64,000 nt of DNA from Motacilla alba alba (Eukaryota; Chordata; Aves; Passeriformes; Motacillidae): NCBI RefSeq assembly GCF_015832195.1, contig NC_052020.1:60949888-61013887 (forward strand), read 5' to 3'. Made by a program: the position numbers and the translations under genes. The notes under the pieces are model-generated. The model did no database searches. It saw only the letters and a list, made by a program, of their open reading frames with translations, and was not told the origin of the DNA. Shown one piece after another: positions 10,141-20,112 of this stretch. How positions within the stretch are numbered: the stretch's first letter is position 1; each line of letters starts with the position of its first letter.

Positions 10141-10828
10141 CGGTCATGCTGATGGATGAAATCTATCTGTCCCACTCCCAAAGGATCCACCAAAACCCTT
10201 GGAATGCTGTCCCTCTCCTTGTTCTGGCCAATGGAGAGGTGAGAATCCTTCCCTGCCTCCCCTCCTGCTCCTGCTGGAAGGCAAAGAAGTTGCATTTTTT
10301 TCTAGAGGTGGAGCTTCCAAATTCTGGACTCATTTTCCTTCGGTGTTCAGGAGCCCTCGAGGAAGGCAAGTCAGTTTTCCCATTTGACAATAGGAAAAGC
10401 AGGATTTGCTCTAATTCCCACCTAATCCAGGCTCTGCACAATCATTAATGTTATCAGCAAAAGCCTTGATTTAATGTAACTCATGAAAAGCAGCTTAGTT
10501 ATCGATATGATGGTATTTTCCCTGGAGATTAAAGCTTCCTGTGCTTCAGGAATTTTGCCGTGCGAAGGCAAACGTGGAATGGATGATCCAATGTCCTACA
10601 GCAAATGGAGGAGCAAACAAAGCCTAAATATTTCAAAAGCAGGGAGATAAGGATGCCAAATCCGCCCTAATGTGCCGTGCACATATCTCCCATCTCTGAT
10701 CCATGGCTTTTAAGCCTGGAAAGGAGCTCGGAATTCTTTTGTTTCCCAGCTGAAGAGAGAGGTTTGTAAAAGCTGATTTGAGCATGAAATACTGAGTGGG
10801 AATCTTTGTGTTTGGAAATTCCTGTTTA
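10141..10828. other. Unique DNA with candidate conserved element (about 10440-10700)
   Basis: From 10440 to 10700 the sequence has atcattaatgttatcagc, ttagttatcgatatgatgg, and aattttgccgtgcgaagg. Retained CpG pairs, an atcgat Cut/HNF6-like core and homeodomain-type cores suggest a constrained regulatory element. No coding potential is evident. Confidence 0.3.
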
Positions 10829-10942
10829 TGGATGGAGCTTGGATCGACCTGGGAGAGTGGGAGGTGTCCCTGGCAAGATCAGGGAGTGGAACTGGACAAT
10901 CCATAAGGACCCTCCCAACTCAAACCCTTCCATGATTCCATG
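10829..10942 (+). mobile_element. CR1 LINE 3' fragment
   Basis: It reads ggatggagcttggatcg, gagtgggaggtgtccc and the tail accctcccaactcaaaccc, followed by attccatg-type bases. Strongly 5'-truncated (about 115 bp). Confidence 0.8.
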
Positions 10943-11289
10943 TTCAACCCAAGCCTCAAATTCCTCTTTTTTATGTTTTCCAATAGAATTGAAGAAGCCT
11001 GGGATGTGTTTCCCAGAGGAATCTGATGCAGGGTCTCTGCCTCACCTGGAGCACTTGAGGAAGTTGTGGATCTGAGGTCCCTGTTCCCACCTCATTTCCC
11101 AGTTTTCCAAGGAATTTATTGCCATGGCCAGATGGGACAAGAGAAAACAGGAGGATTTTGCATCAGAGCTGTAACAAATCCAAGTCTGATTAATTCCCTG
11201 AAAACAAAACCATGGAGCAACGAGCTGGAGTTCGCCTCCACTTTGTCCCCCAGATGAGAGGTTCCTGAGGAAGTGGACCACAGAAATTT

Positions 11290-11492
11290 GGAATTTTTTA
11301 TCATGGAAAGGGTTTTCCACCCCTGGCACAGCTGCCCGGGGCAGTGGTGGAATCCCCATCCTGGAGGGATTTAAAATCCATGTGGATGTTGCCCTCAGGG
11401 ACATGGGGCAGTGGTGGCCCTGGAAGAGCTGGGAAGGGTTGGACTCGATTTTGGAGGATTTTCCAGCCTAAATAATTCCAGGATTCTGTGTG
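11290..11492 (+). mobile_element. CR1 LINE, older subfamily, with tail
   Basis: Landmarks are catggaaagggttttccac, cacagctgcccggggcag, gatttaaaatccatgtgg and ggacatggggcagtggtgg, then the tail ggattttccagcctaaat. This tail type (ttccaacctaaat) differs from the ccaacccaaacc type of most copies here. Confidence 0.85.
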
Positions 11493-12929
11493 GCAGCTGC
11501 TTGTTGGGACAGGAGTCAGTGACTGGAGCAACAGGAGCAGCAGCTCCCAGCTGAGCTCCCAGGAAAACCTTTAGATAGGAGCTGTTCTTATGGATAAGTT
11601 TCATTGCAATCAGTATCAAAATTCACATTTCCTGAAGAATATCGGAAAAGCTTCCAAGGGAAAAAAAAACCTGTTAAATGAGATTTTTGGGAAGTGCAAT
11701 TTTTACATTTTCTTCCAATTAGTGACCAAAATACCTTTGGAAACTCCTAAATATTTACAGTTGCCACCTTGCACACTGATTCCCTGAATCTTTGGAAGGC
11801 AGCACATCCCAAACACCAAATACCTTCCAAATACAAATTTGGAATAAGCGTCCAAATAATTTATTTTTAATTAATGCTTGTAAACAACACCAAACATTTT
11901 CCTCTGCTTCTCTGGGTATAAATTGATTATCAAGGTTGGCAGCTGGACAAGACACTTTAATCTTGGATATTTCCTTAAAAATGCTCTCAGGGATGTGAAC
12001 AAAAATAATTTCCAAGAAAATATTTCTGCTCCTCATGTGGGTTATTTGAATAGAAAAGATCAAAAGAAAGAAATTCTCCATCTGTTTGCTTTTTTAAGTT
12101 TTTTTTTTTTTTTTAATATAGAGGGATTTTTTTTTGATGTTGGATTATTTTTGTCTGGCCAATGTCTTTATTTAGTCAAAAGTAATTTAGACATCCCTTC
12201 CTTTCATTCCCAGTTGGAAAATCAAGCGTTGAGAGGCGTGAAACGCCCTCAGAGGTGTGGAGGGATTTACCTGGGAGCAGACAGAGCTGGGAATTGCCAA
12301 ATTTTCCTTGTTTAGAAGTGTTCCCTCCCTCTGATAAAAGTCAATTTATTGATGTGCAGAGCAATCATCTGAGAGGGCACAGTGGTGACCACTCCCACCC
12401 CGTTCCCAGAGTTCCTTAGGCTCGGGATCAAGCGGATAAAATGTTGGGATATCTCTGTCACAGTCAGCTGAGCTCCTTCTCCCCCATTTTCTGCTTAAAC
12501 CCTTCTTGGATCTGTTTTTTTTTTTTTTTTTTCAGTGGGATTTGGTTCACAGATGCTTCAGAAATTCGGGAATTGAACCCAGTTTTGGGAAGGGGGGATC
12601 AGGAGCAGAGCAAACCCCATGGGATGGGCTCATGGATCATTAAAAACCCAGCTTGATTTTGCTAATGAGAGATCTGAACTGCTCCCATCTCTTTATTCCT
12701 GCTGTTTTTAATCCAGAGGTGGTGTGGTGCTCTCCAGAAGCTGATTTATCTTGGAATTACTGGAATTATTTAACGCCAAGCAAATCTGGAGGACCAAACT
12801 TGATTTCCAGGGATCCAGGGAAGGTTTCAGCTCCCAGCTCCAATTCCTCAAATTAATGAAGCCACGAGGAAGCCCTGGAAGAGTCATTAAGGAATTCATC
12901 CCTGCCAAGAACGGAAAAGGATCACGGAA
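11493..12929. other. Unique non-coding DNA with poly-T tracts
   Basis: Nothing coding was recognised. T tracts of about 18 and 10 lie near 12099 and 12128, and a T tract of about 18 lies near 12517. They are simple homopolymers. A frame of 130 codons across the first T tract is Phe-rich and compositional. Confidence 0.4.
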
Positions 12930-12990
12930 GAGAATCATGGAATCATTAAGTTTGGAAAACACCTCGAGGATCATCAGGCTGGATGGATGG
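12930..12990 (-). mobile_element. CR1 LINE 3'-tail fragment
   Basis: The plus strand reads agaatcatggaatcatt, aagtttggaaaacacctcg and aggatcatcaggctgg, the reverse of the older CR1 tail type (aaggttggaaaagacct). About 60 bp only. Confidence 0.75.
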
Positions 12991-13329
12991 GGGTTGCTGA
13001 GTTCACAGGGAAATTTCCAATGGATTAACAGAAAACCCCAGGAAAAAAGACAGGAATAATAATTTCTCTCTTCCCGAGAAGGCTCTAAGCAGGATAATCA
13101 GGTTCTTTGTAGTGGAAAGGAAGATTTGGGCTGGGATTGGGAAAATATTTTTAGTGTGGGGATTAATTAAATATTAATATTTAATAAAAATATTAGAAAT
13201 ATTTTTAGAGGGTCAGGGAGTGGTGGAAGAGATGTTGGAGGTCAGAGCATGGGGTAGGGGGATCTGGCAGAAAGACAGGATCTCTGATCCTTTCTGGAAT
13301 GACAGGGAAGGATTTGGATCAGGGAATAA

Positions 13330-13548
13330 CCGAATCCAGGAATGGTTTGGTTGGAAGGGGGCTTCAAACCCATTTTATTCCAAGCCCTGGACACCTTCCA
13401 TCATCCCAGGCTGCTCCAAGCCCCAGCCCACCTGGCCAGGGATCCGGGGGCAGCCACGGCTTTTCTGGAAAAACCATTCCAGCCCCTCCCCACTCTCTCA
13501 GCCAAAAATTACTTCCAAATATCCCATCTAAATCTTTGTTATTTTGTT
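13330..13548 (-). mobile_element. CR1 LINE, 5'-truncated
   Basis: The plus strand starts with the reversed tail (ggaatggtttggttggaag) and continues through ccaggctgctccaagccc and gggatccgggggcagcc to the decayed ccaaatatcccatctaaat. A deletion relative to other copies removes part of the ccagcctggccttgggcac segment. Confidence 0.9.
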
Positions 13549-14269
13549 TAAAACCACCCCCCCCTGTTCTATCTCAACCCTTCCTTCCCATTTTGTGATA
13601 CAGGACAAATCCCCACAGTCAGGGGACACTGGGTTCATCTTTCCTGGTTCTTTTGGACATTTCCCATAAATCTTGAGCTTGGAAATGTGATTTGGGATTG
13701 CAGAGACTTTCGGAAGCCCAATGTCTGCCTGAGCTGAAAACCAAACATTCTCCCTTTGATCAAAATAATTCCATTATTCCCGTTTCTGACTCCAAAACTT
13801 CTACCACGTTTCCAGAAGGAGCTGAAAAGCCTGGAAACCCTGCAAGACCCCTTTTAAATCCCACAGAAATCCCCAGCCCTTGGGACTCCCATTCCAAATC
13901 CTTTTTCTTTGACAAGGAGCTGGTAAAATCCTGATTGTTGTTTCTGAGTCCTATCACCGGGCATTCCTTGTGCTCTGAGCTGGAATCCAACCAGGAACTC
14001 CCATTGTAGGGATCTGGGGGCATTGGAAAAACGTTGTCACTCCGCCCATCCATTGGCATCACCCAGCTCCTGCTGATGGAAATGCTCATCCTCGTGTTTA
14101 TTTAATCCCTGCAAACTTTGCTGTCTTTTGTCCCATCCCTGCATCCCCAGGGGTTCATTCCCAGCCTTCCCAAACTGTGACATCCTGGTGGGATTTATCA
14201 CTCAGGAGCTAGGATCAGCCTGGTAAAACCTGGGTTTCAGCAGAGGATCCCGGGAAGGAGAAGGAATTT
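13549..14269. other. Unique non-coding DNA between CR1 and inverted-repeat arm
   Basis: No repeat was recognised. A frame of 109 codons on the minus strand (13760-14089) overlaps an 80-codon frame on plus. Neither resembles a known protein. Confidence 0.35.
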
Positions 14270-14493
14270 CTGCCCACCTCAGCTCATCTCAGCTCACAGG
14301 AATGAAGGAGATGCTCCAGGGGAAATTTAGATGAAGAAACTCCTCCAACAATTCCTGGTTTTCCCTGGAAATGTTGAAGGAATTCTCAATAATTAGCTGA
14401 GGATATCAACACCCCCATTTCTGAGAAGGGAATCCCACCTTAAGCATCACTCTTAGGAAGATGCCTCTGTGTGAGGTCACCCATTCTTCAAAT
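14270..14493 (-). repeat. Inverted repeat P, right arm (224 bp)
   Basis: Partner of 9568-9792, 4.5 kb away. The arm starts at ctgcccacctcagctc and ends at attcttcaaatt, and immediately beyond it the sequence turns into an extreme AT-rich patch. Confidence 0.92.
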
Positions 14494-14716
14494 TATTTCA
14501 AAACTATTGTAAATTACTTTAAATTGTATCATTATTATTTTCATAAATTGTATAATTTAAAATTATGTTTATAACTTTTATAAATTATATAATTTAAATT
14601 ATGTTTATAATTTTTATCAATTTATTTTTTATGTTTTAAAAATTGTTATTTTATTATTATTCTCTTTCTTTTATTATTTGAAATTATTTTGAATTGTTTT
14701 GAAATTATTTTAATGA
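14487..14716. repeat. AT-rich low-complexity patch with internal duplication
   Basis: Almost only A and T over 230 bp. A segment containing ataatttaaa(a)ttatgttt occurs twice, near 14550 and 14588, so the patch grew partly by local duplication. It touches the end of the inverted-repeat arm and may mark a fragile or breakpoint site. Confidence 0.8.
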
Positions 14717-15536
14717 TGCTTGTGCAGCAGAGCTTCCCAGACAGAAAGGATTTCTCACCATGCTTTTTCCCTGGTTTTATCTGTTTCAGGTGGCTCCCAA
14801 AATCTTGACTTTAATGCTGTGTACAACCCACATTTGCATATATTTATTTTATTTATTAATCTCCTCACAAAAATCCACAATTAAATCCTACAGACGGCAA
14901 TATGGAAATGGTTTATTTGATTTCGCGTGCAATAAAAAATTCATAATAATATAATTACTTGAATTTGAAAAGCACTACAGATGTCACTGTACGTTCTCAG
15001 TTTCAGTTTTAACAAGGCAGGCTTTAAATTAAACTCCAGCTCCACACCGAGATTATTTCAATTAAAGAAACCTCTTGTGATCAAATATTCTTTGCTTTAA
15101 AGTCGTGCTGCATCAATATTTCATCCCGCATTTAATAACAACTTTTTCGGAGTGGAGAAACAAACACGGAGCTCTGAAATCTGTGGGTTTAAACAGCTGC
15201 TGACAGAATTTTGAGGAATATTTGAGTTGGGAATTAATTCAGCTTGGGGCAAAATGCAGAAATAATGTTGGGAGGGAGGGAGCTGGACGGAAACAAGAAG
15301 TGGAGAATGTTATTTTTGAGCCGTCAATTCATAATTTGCTGTCACAAAACTCTCCCGGGGAGCTCACTGAACCCACAATTAAAGTGGGATTTAAAACAAA
15401 ACCAATTCCAGGCACTCCAATGGAAAATAAACATTAATTGTTGCAGGTTTTTTTTATTTCTATCCCAAATAAAGACCCCTTTGGGAGGAACAGGGAGGAA
15501 TTCCCTGGGAATTTAGCACGGAATGTTGGGAATCAG
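14717..15536. other. Unique DNA with candidate conserved element (about 14970-15210)
   Basis: Positions 14970-15210 hold aacaaggcaggctttaa, ttatttcaattaaag, cttgtgatcaaatattc (a TCF/LEF-like core), gtcgtgctgcatcaat and tttcatcccgcatttaat. Retained CpG and dense homeobox-type cores suggest a regulatory element. Conservation was not tested. Confidence 0.3.
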
Positions 15537-15652
15537 CTGGACGAAGGGACATCTTCCACCGTCCCAGGCTGCTCCAAGCCCCAGTGTCCAACCTGGCCCT
15601 GGACAGCCCCAGGATCCAGGGGCAGCCCCAGCTGCTCTGGGAATTCCATGTG
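15537..15652 (-). mobile_element. CR1 LINE internal 3' fragment
   Basis: The plus strand reads ggacatcttccaccgtcc, ggctgctccaagccccag and ggcagccccagctgctc, a reversed CR1. The tail itself (ggtttgggttggaag) is not recognisable, so the 3' end has been lost or mutated. Confidence 0.85.
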
Positions 15653-18599
15653 GGATTATTCCCATGAGTTTAGTTCCAAATAATCCCTCCTCTTCATTCC
15701 TCATGTGCTTCCTCGCAACAATTTCCAGGCTCAAATGTGTCGCGTGTAGGATTCATCACTGATAAATTCCCCACATGAGATAATAAATCCCAATTTTTCA
15801 GCAGATTTGTATGAGGCAGAACTCCTGCTCATCCAGCACCTTCCATTCCCTAACTTCCATTCCCTCCACAGTTTTCCTGTTGTTTCTTTTATTCCATGTG
15901 CTGCTTTTATTACAGGTCCCAAATCCTGCTGCGGGGAGAACAACATTTATTCATAATTCACAAATTTTCCTAGTTAAAAAAAATTGGGCTGTAAAATCAA
16001 TTTTAATTAGCATTTTAAAAGAATTTTTAGGGCACTCCTGAGGTGAAAAAATTGGGAATGGGAATTGGCAGATGTGAAACGACACAGAGACATTTGCTCC
16101 AAATATTCCTATGGATAATCCACCAGCTTTCCCAAATATTTTGTGATGGGATTTTATAAACTGGATGATCATGCAGGGATGGGTTTAGCACCAGAAAAAA
16201 AAAAAAAAGGGAATCTGAGATGGAACAGCTTGAGGAGTGAAATTCCTGCTGCTCCATGGATGGAAAAAGCCACTGGAAGCGGGAAAATATAAAATGAGAG
16301 CTGTGAGACAGAATTTGCAGGAAAAGCCATTTTTAGTCTTGGTTTAGCCTGGAACTTCCTAAAACATCTTGTTCCTGCTTTTTCCTCATCATATTTTAAG
16401 GGATGGCTTTTGGGGAATTCATTAAGCAGAAGATTCCACGTGGGATTTCACTTGGATCCATCACTGTCTGGCACCCTCCTGGTTTTTGACTAAATGATGC
16501 CATTTCGGGTTTAGAAATGCTTTAAAATGCTTTGGATTTAGTTCATTTTGCCACAATTTGGAATTCTACCAAGGAACATCAGAATTAAAGACCAGATTTC
16601 TAATAAATGATGGATAATGGAAGGAAGGGAAAAGGGTTTTTATCATTTTAATCAGGAAAAAAATTATTTGGTGCCTCTCTGTGACAATCCCAAATCTCAA
16701 TTCCTGTTGGAACTGAATGCCAGAGACTTGGCTCAGTGGAAATGATGGAAAGAAAATGGGTTTAATTTTGAAAATCCCAGGTTTCAAAGTCAGGATGGAC
16801 TTCCAAAAGTCTGATCCCTCAGGGGGTTCATGTGGACATCCAGTGGGATATTCCCCAGGACAGCCAGGAATGGGAATTCCTTGGGACTCCAATTAGTAGC
16901 ATTTAAAAAATTAATTGATGATTTTGTACAGAAAAACCGATCTTGAGGACCTGACCCCAAAGAGGGGGGTAGGAAGTGTTTGTTCCCGTCATCATTTGGG
17001 AACAGAGGTGGAAAATCCATGGGCTGTGGGAGCTGTTCCTGTTTTTAGGTGGCCACAGACACACAGAAAGATGGAAATTGGGCAGTTTTCCTGTTAAATC
17101 CAGCTCTGGCTTCATGGAGCACCCCATGGAGCACAGGACTGCTGAACTCATCCATTTGCCCCTGGTTCTAATGCCAAGTTTTCTCCTAAATCCACGTATT
17201 TAACAACGGGAACCAGAAGGCACAAAGGGTTAGGTGTGATCCAAGCTCACAGCCCTGGGATAAGCACTTGGGGAACTTCTCCATACCTAGAGCCCAAAAT
17301 CTGGTCTTAAACACTGCAGGAACCTCCTCAGGAGCTGGATTGATGGATCCATCCATGGCCTCAAGAACTGTCCCGGCCTGAGATAATTCCAGTCTGGTTG
17401 TGGCAAACCAACTCCTCAGTTTGTCCCACTGGCACGGAATTAATGCCAAAATATGCTTTAGGATTTATTTAATTGCACATCTGATAATTAACAGGCAGCA
17501 ATTTGTTATTCTGAACTGCTCTGGATCCAGTGCCATTTTTATGTTCCCACAAAATCCATCCCAGTCAGCAGGAAAGGGTTAGAATTCCAGATTTCCGGTG
17601 TTCTCCTCCCACAGCATCCCAGCACGAGGAGAGCAAATTCCCACGAAGTTTTCTGAAAGTTTTGAGCTGTTATTTTGGCAGGAGAAATTCATGCTCAACC
17701 CCCAGAAAAGAGATTATTCCATGAACCCTCCAACGGAGCAGAGAGCCCTGAAAAGTTCTTGGGAGAATAATTTGTTCTTTAATATTAAAAAAAAAACCCA
17801 GAGAAAGTGCCCAGGCAACAAGAAAGGAATGAAAATAACTCACCCAACACCCAGTCACATGCAGAAAAAATCCCTAAAAATAAAAACCCTGGAAGCAGAG
17901 CTGTTGTATTGACAGGGAATCATTCCACGGACCCTAATCCAGCATCTGTTATCTCCAAAAACCTGCTGCACTGAAGTCCCTGGAAACTGTGGCTGGAAAA
18001 AAATACTGCTATTAATTGATTCCCCAAATTAACTGCTAATCCAAGAATCCTGATTATGATTAGGCTGGTAATCAATTCATTTGATAGAAAGCTCCTTACA
18101 TTTTCCAAATTGCAGTTCAGCTCTTCCCTCTCTCTCTTTTCCACTTGTTTCATTAATTAACTGTTTTTCCCAGCAGTGAAAAGCAGGATTTTCCTTTCTT
18201 AATTGCCTCTTGACCCTTCCAGGCTCTGCCTTCAGAAGTTCTTCATCAGGAGCAAATGAAAATGTTCCCGATGAATTAAAAATATTGCTGGGCCCACAGG
18301 AAACTTCCCAGCCTGGCTGTGGAAGTTCTACTTATCCAGGAGTAAATAAAAACTCCAATTTACCCCTTGGAGTTCTATTTAGCCGGGTTTGCTGAGGACA
18401 ATCCAGGATTTTCCTGGGATACTGGGCTGGCCTTCAGTTCCTACAGGTGAGGGAACAACCTCCTCGGTGGCTCTGCACACGCTGGTTCCAGAATTCCTGG
18501 TCCCAGCAGCATCCAGGGGAATTCCGCAGACCATGTGGGAGTTTTGCAGCCACTGGAGCAGCCCAGATCCCTGAGGAGCTGGGGGATCTTTGGGAAGTG
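15653..18599. other. Long unique non-coding stretch
   Basis: Nearly 3 kb without a recognised repeat or gene. It contains an A tract near 16195 and AT-rich homeobox-type words at 17920-18180, such as attaattgattcccc and ctggtaatcaattc. Frames of up to 108 codons are isolated and unlike known proteins. The GC-richer 18390-18599 could be a decayed more 5' part of the CR1 that follows. Confidence 0.4.
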
Positions 18600-19136
18600 G
18601 TCCCAGCTCTGCCCTGCTCAGGTGAGATGCCACCTGCAGAGCTCCATCCGGCTCTGGGGTCCAGCAGCAGGAGAACGTGGAACTGCCCAAAAGATTCCAG
18701 AGAAATCCATGGAGCTGCTCCGAGGGCTGGAGCCCCTCTGGATCCAGGCTGGGAGAGCTGGGAATGTTCCCCTGGAGAGGAGACGGCTCCAGGCAGAGCT
18801 CAGAGCCCCTGGCAGGGCCTGAAGGGGCTCCAGGAGAGCTGCAGAGGGACTGGGGACAAGGCCTGGAGGGACAGGACACAGGGAATGGCTTTAGGCTGGA
18901 AAAGGGGAGATTTAGATGAGATATTGGGAAGGAATTCCTGCCTGTGAGGGTGGGAAGGGGTTGGCACAGAATTCCCAGAGCAGCTGTGGCTGCCCCTGGA
19001 TCCCTGGCAGTGCCCAAGGCCAGGCTGGACACTGGGGCTGGAGCAGCCTGGGACAGTGGGAGGTGTCCCTGCCATGGCACTGGATGGGATGGAATGGAAT
19101 TTAAGATTCTTCCAACCCAAACCATTCCAGGTTCTA
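18600..19136 (+). mobile_element. CR1 LINE, longest copy in window (about 540 bp)
   Basis: It starts further 5' than the other copies: ctcaggtgagatgccacc, gagctccatccggctctgg and ggtccagcagcaggag, then cgagggctggagcccctc, the usual middle, and the tail cttccaacccaaaccatt. The 271-codon minus-strand frame across it is antisense and meaningless. No intact reverse transcriptase or endonuclease region remains. Confidence 0.93.
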
Positions 19137-19894
19137 AGAAACAGGGACAGCCATGGTTTAAAACCCCGTTCCTCTCAGGAAAATTCCCACCCATCCCTTT
19201 TTTCCACCTCCCTTGTTTTCATCTCACAGCCAAATTCCAGAGGTGCTGCTGCAAAGGGCTGGCCCTGGGTAGCACTCGGGGAAATATTGGATTCCCAATT
19301 AATGCTGGGATTGAAAAGCCACTCATTGATTGAGCTTCGTTAGGGAGATAACGAGGAGATATTTTTCATTCAGAGGTCTCTAATGAAGAATGGCTTTCCC
19401 ATTCATTAAATTCCCAAATTCTAACGGAGCTGGGCTTACAGGAATCCCACACAAATCCCAGGTAACGATGCCACACTCAGATCTCCATGAGTTTCTTTGG
19501 GTCCTGGAGCAGCTGGACATCAAAAATGAAACATTCCAAGGCCAAAAATCCTCCTTGTCCTTCCCAGATGTCCCATTATGGAGCGATGGGATGGGATTGG
19601 AACGGCTCTGCTGCCATTGCGCCAGTTCTGCTCTCAACTGAGCTCTGGGAAAAGCTAAAAATAGTCTTTCCTGCTGTATTCCAGCTTGGAGAAAGGAAGG
19701 AGCCTGTCTGTCAAGCTGCTGCATCAGTGAATGATGGGGAAAGGTCAATTCAAAGTGGATGAAAAATAATTAACAATTATTAACAACAGGTTTGGAAATG
19801 ATCTACAAACTCCCATGGTTGTGAGGTCCAAACGTATCCGTGGCCACCATCCCTCAGGATGAAAGGATCATGGGGTGAGAGGTGTTCTGATCAG
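19137..19894. other. Unique non-coding DNA
   Basis: No repeat was recognised. A 122-codon minus-strand frame (19380-19748) overlaps two plus-strand frames in the same interval and has no recognisable domain. Confidence 0.4.
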
Positions 19895-20112
19895 AGAATT
19901 CTGGAGTGGTTTGGGTTGGAAAGGGACTTTAAATCCCATCCTATTGGTATCCAACACCTCCCACTGTCCCAGGCTGCTCCAGCCCCAGTGTCCAGCCTGG
20001 CCTTGGGCACTGCCAGGGATCCAGGGTCAGCCCCAGCTGCTCTGGCAATTCCAGCCCAGCCCCTCCCCACCCTCCCAGGCAGGAATTCCTTCCCACTGTC
20101 CCATCCAACGGG
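19895..20112 (-). mobile_element. CR1 LINE, 5'-truncated, with tail
   Basis: The reversed tail ggagtggtttgggttgg opens it, followed by ctcccactgtcccaggc, the ccagcctggccttgggcac block and cagcccctccccaccctcc, ending at ccactgtcccatccaac. About 218 bp. Confidence 0.93.

Noticed and set aside
18379..19194. 271-codon minus-strand open frame
   Set aside because: It is antisense to the longest CR1 copy. Similar peptides appear antisense to other CR1 copies, so it reflects the repeat, not a gene.
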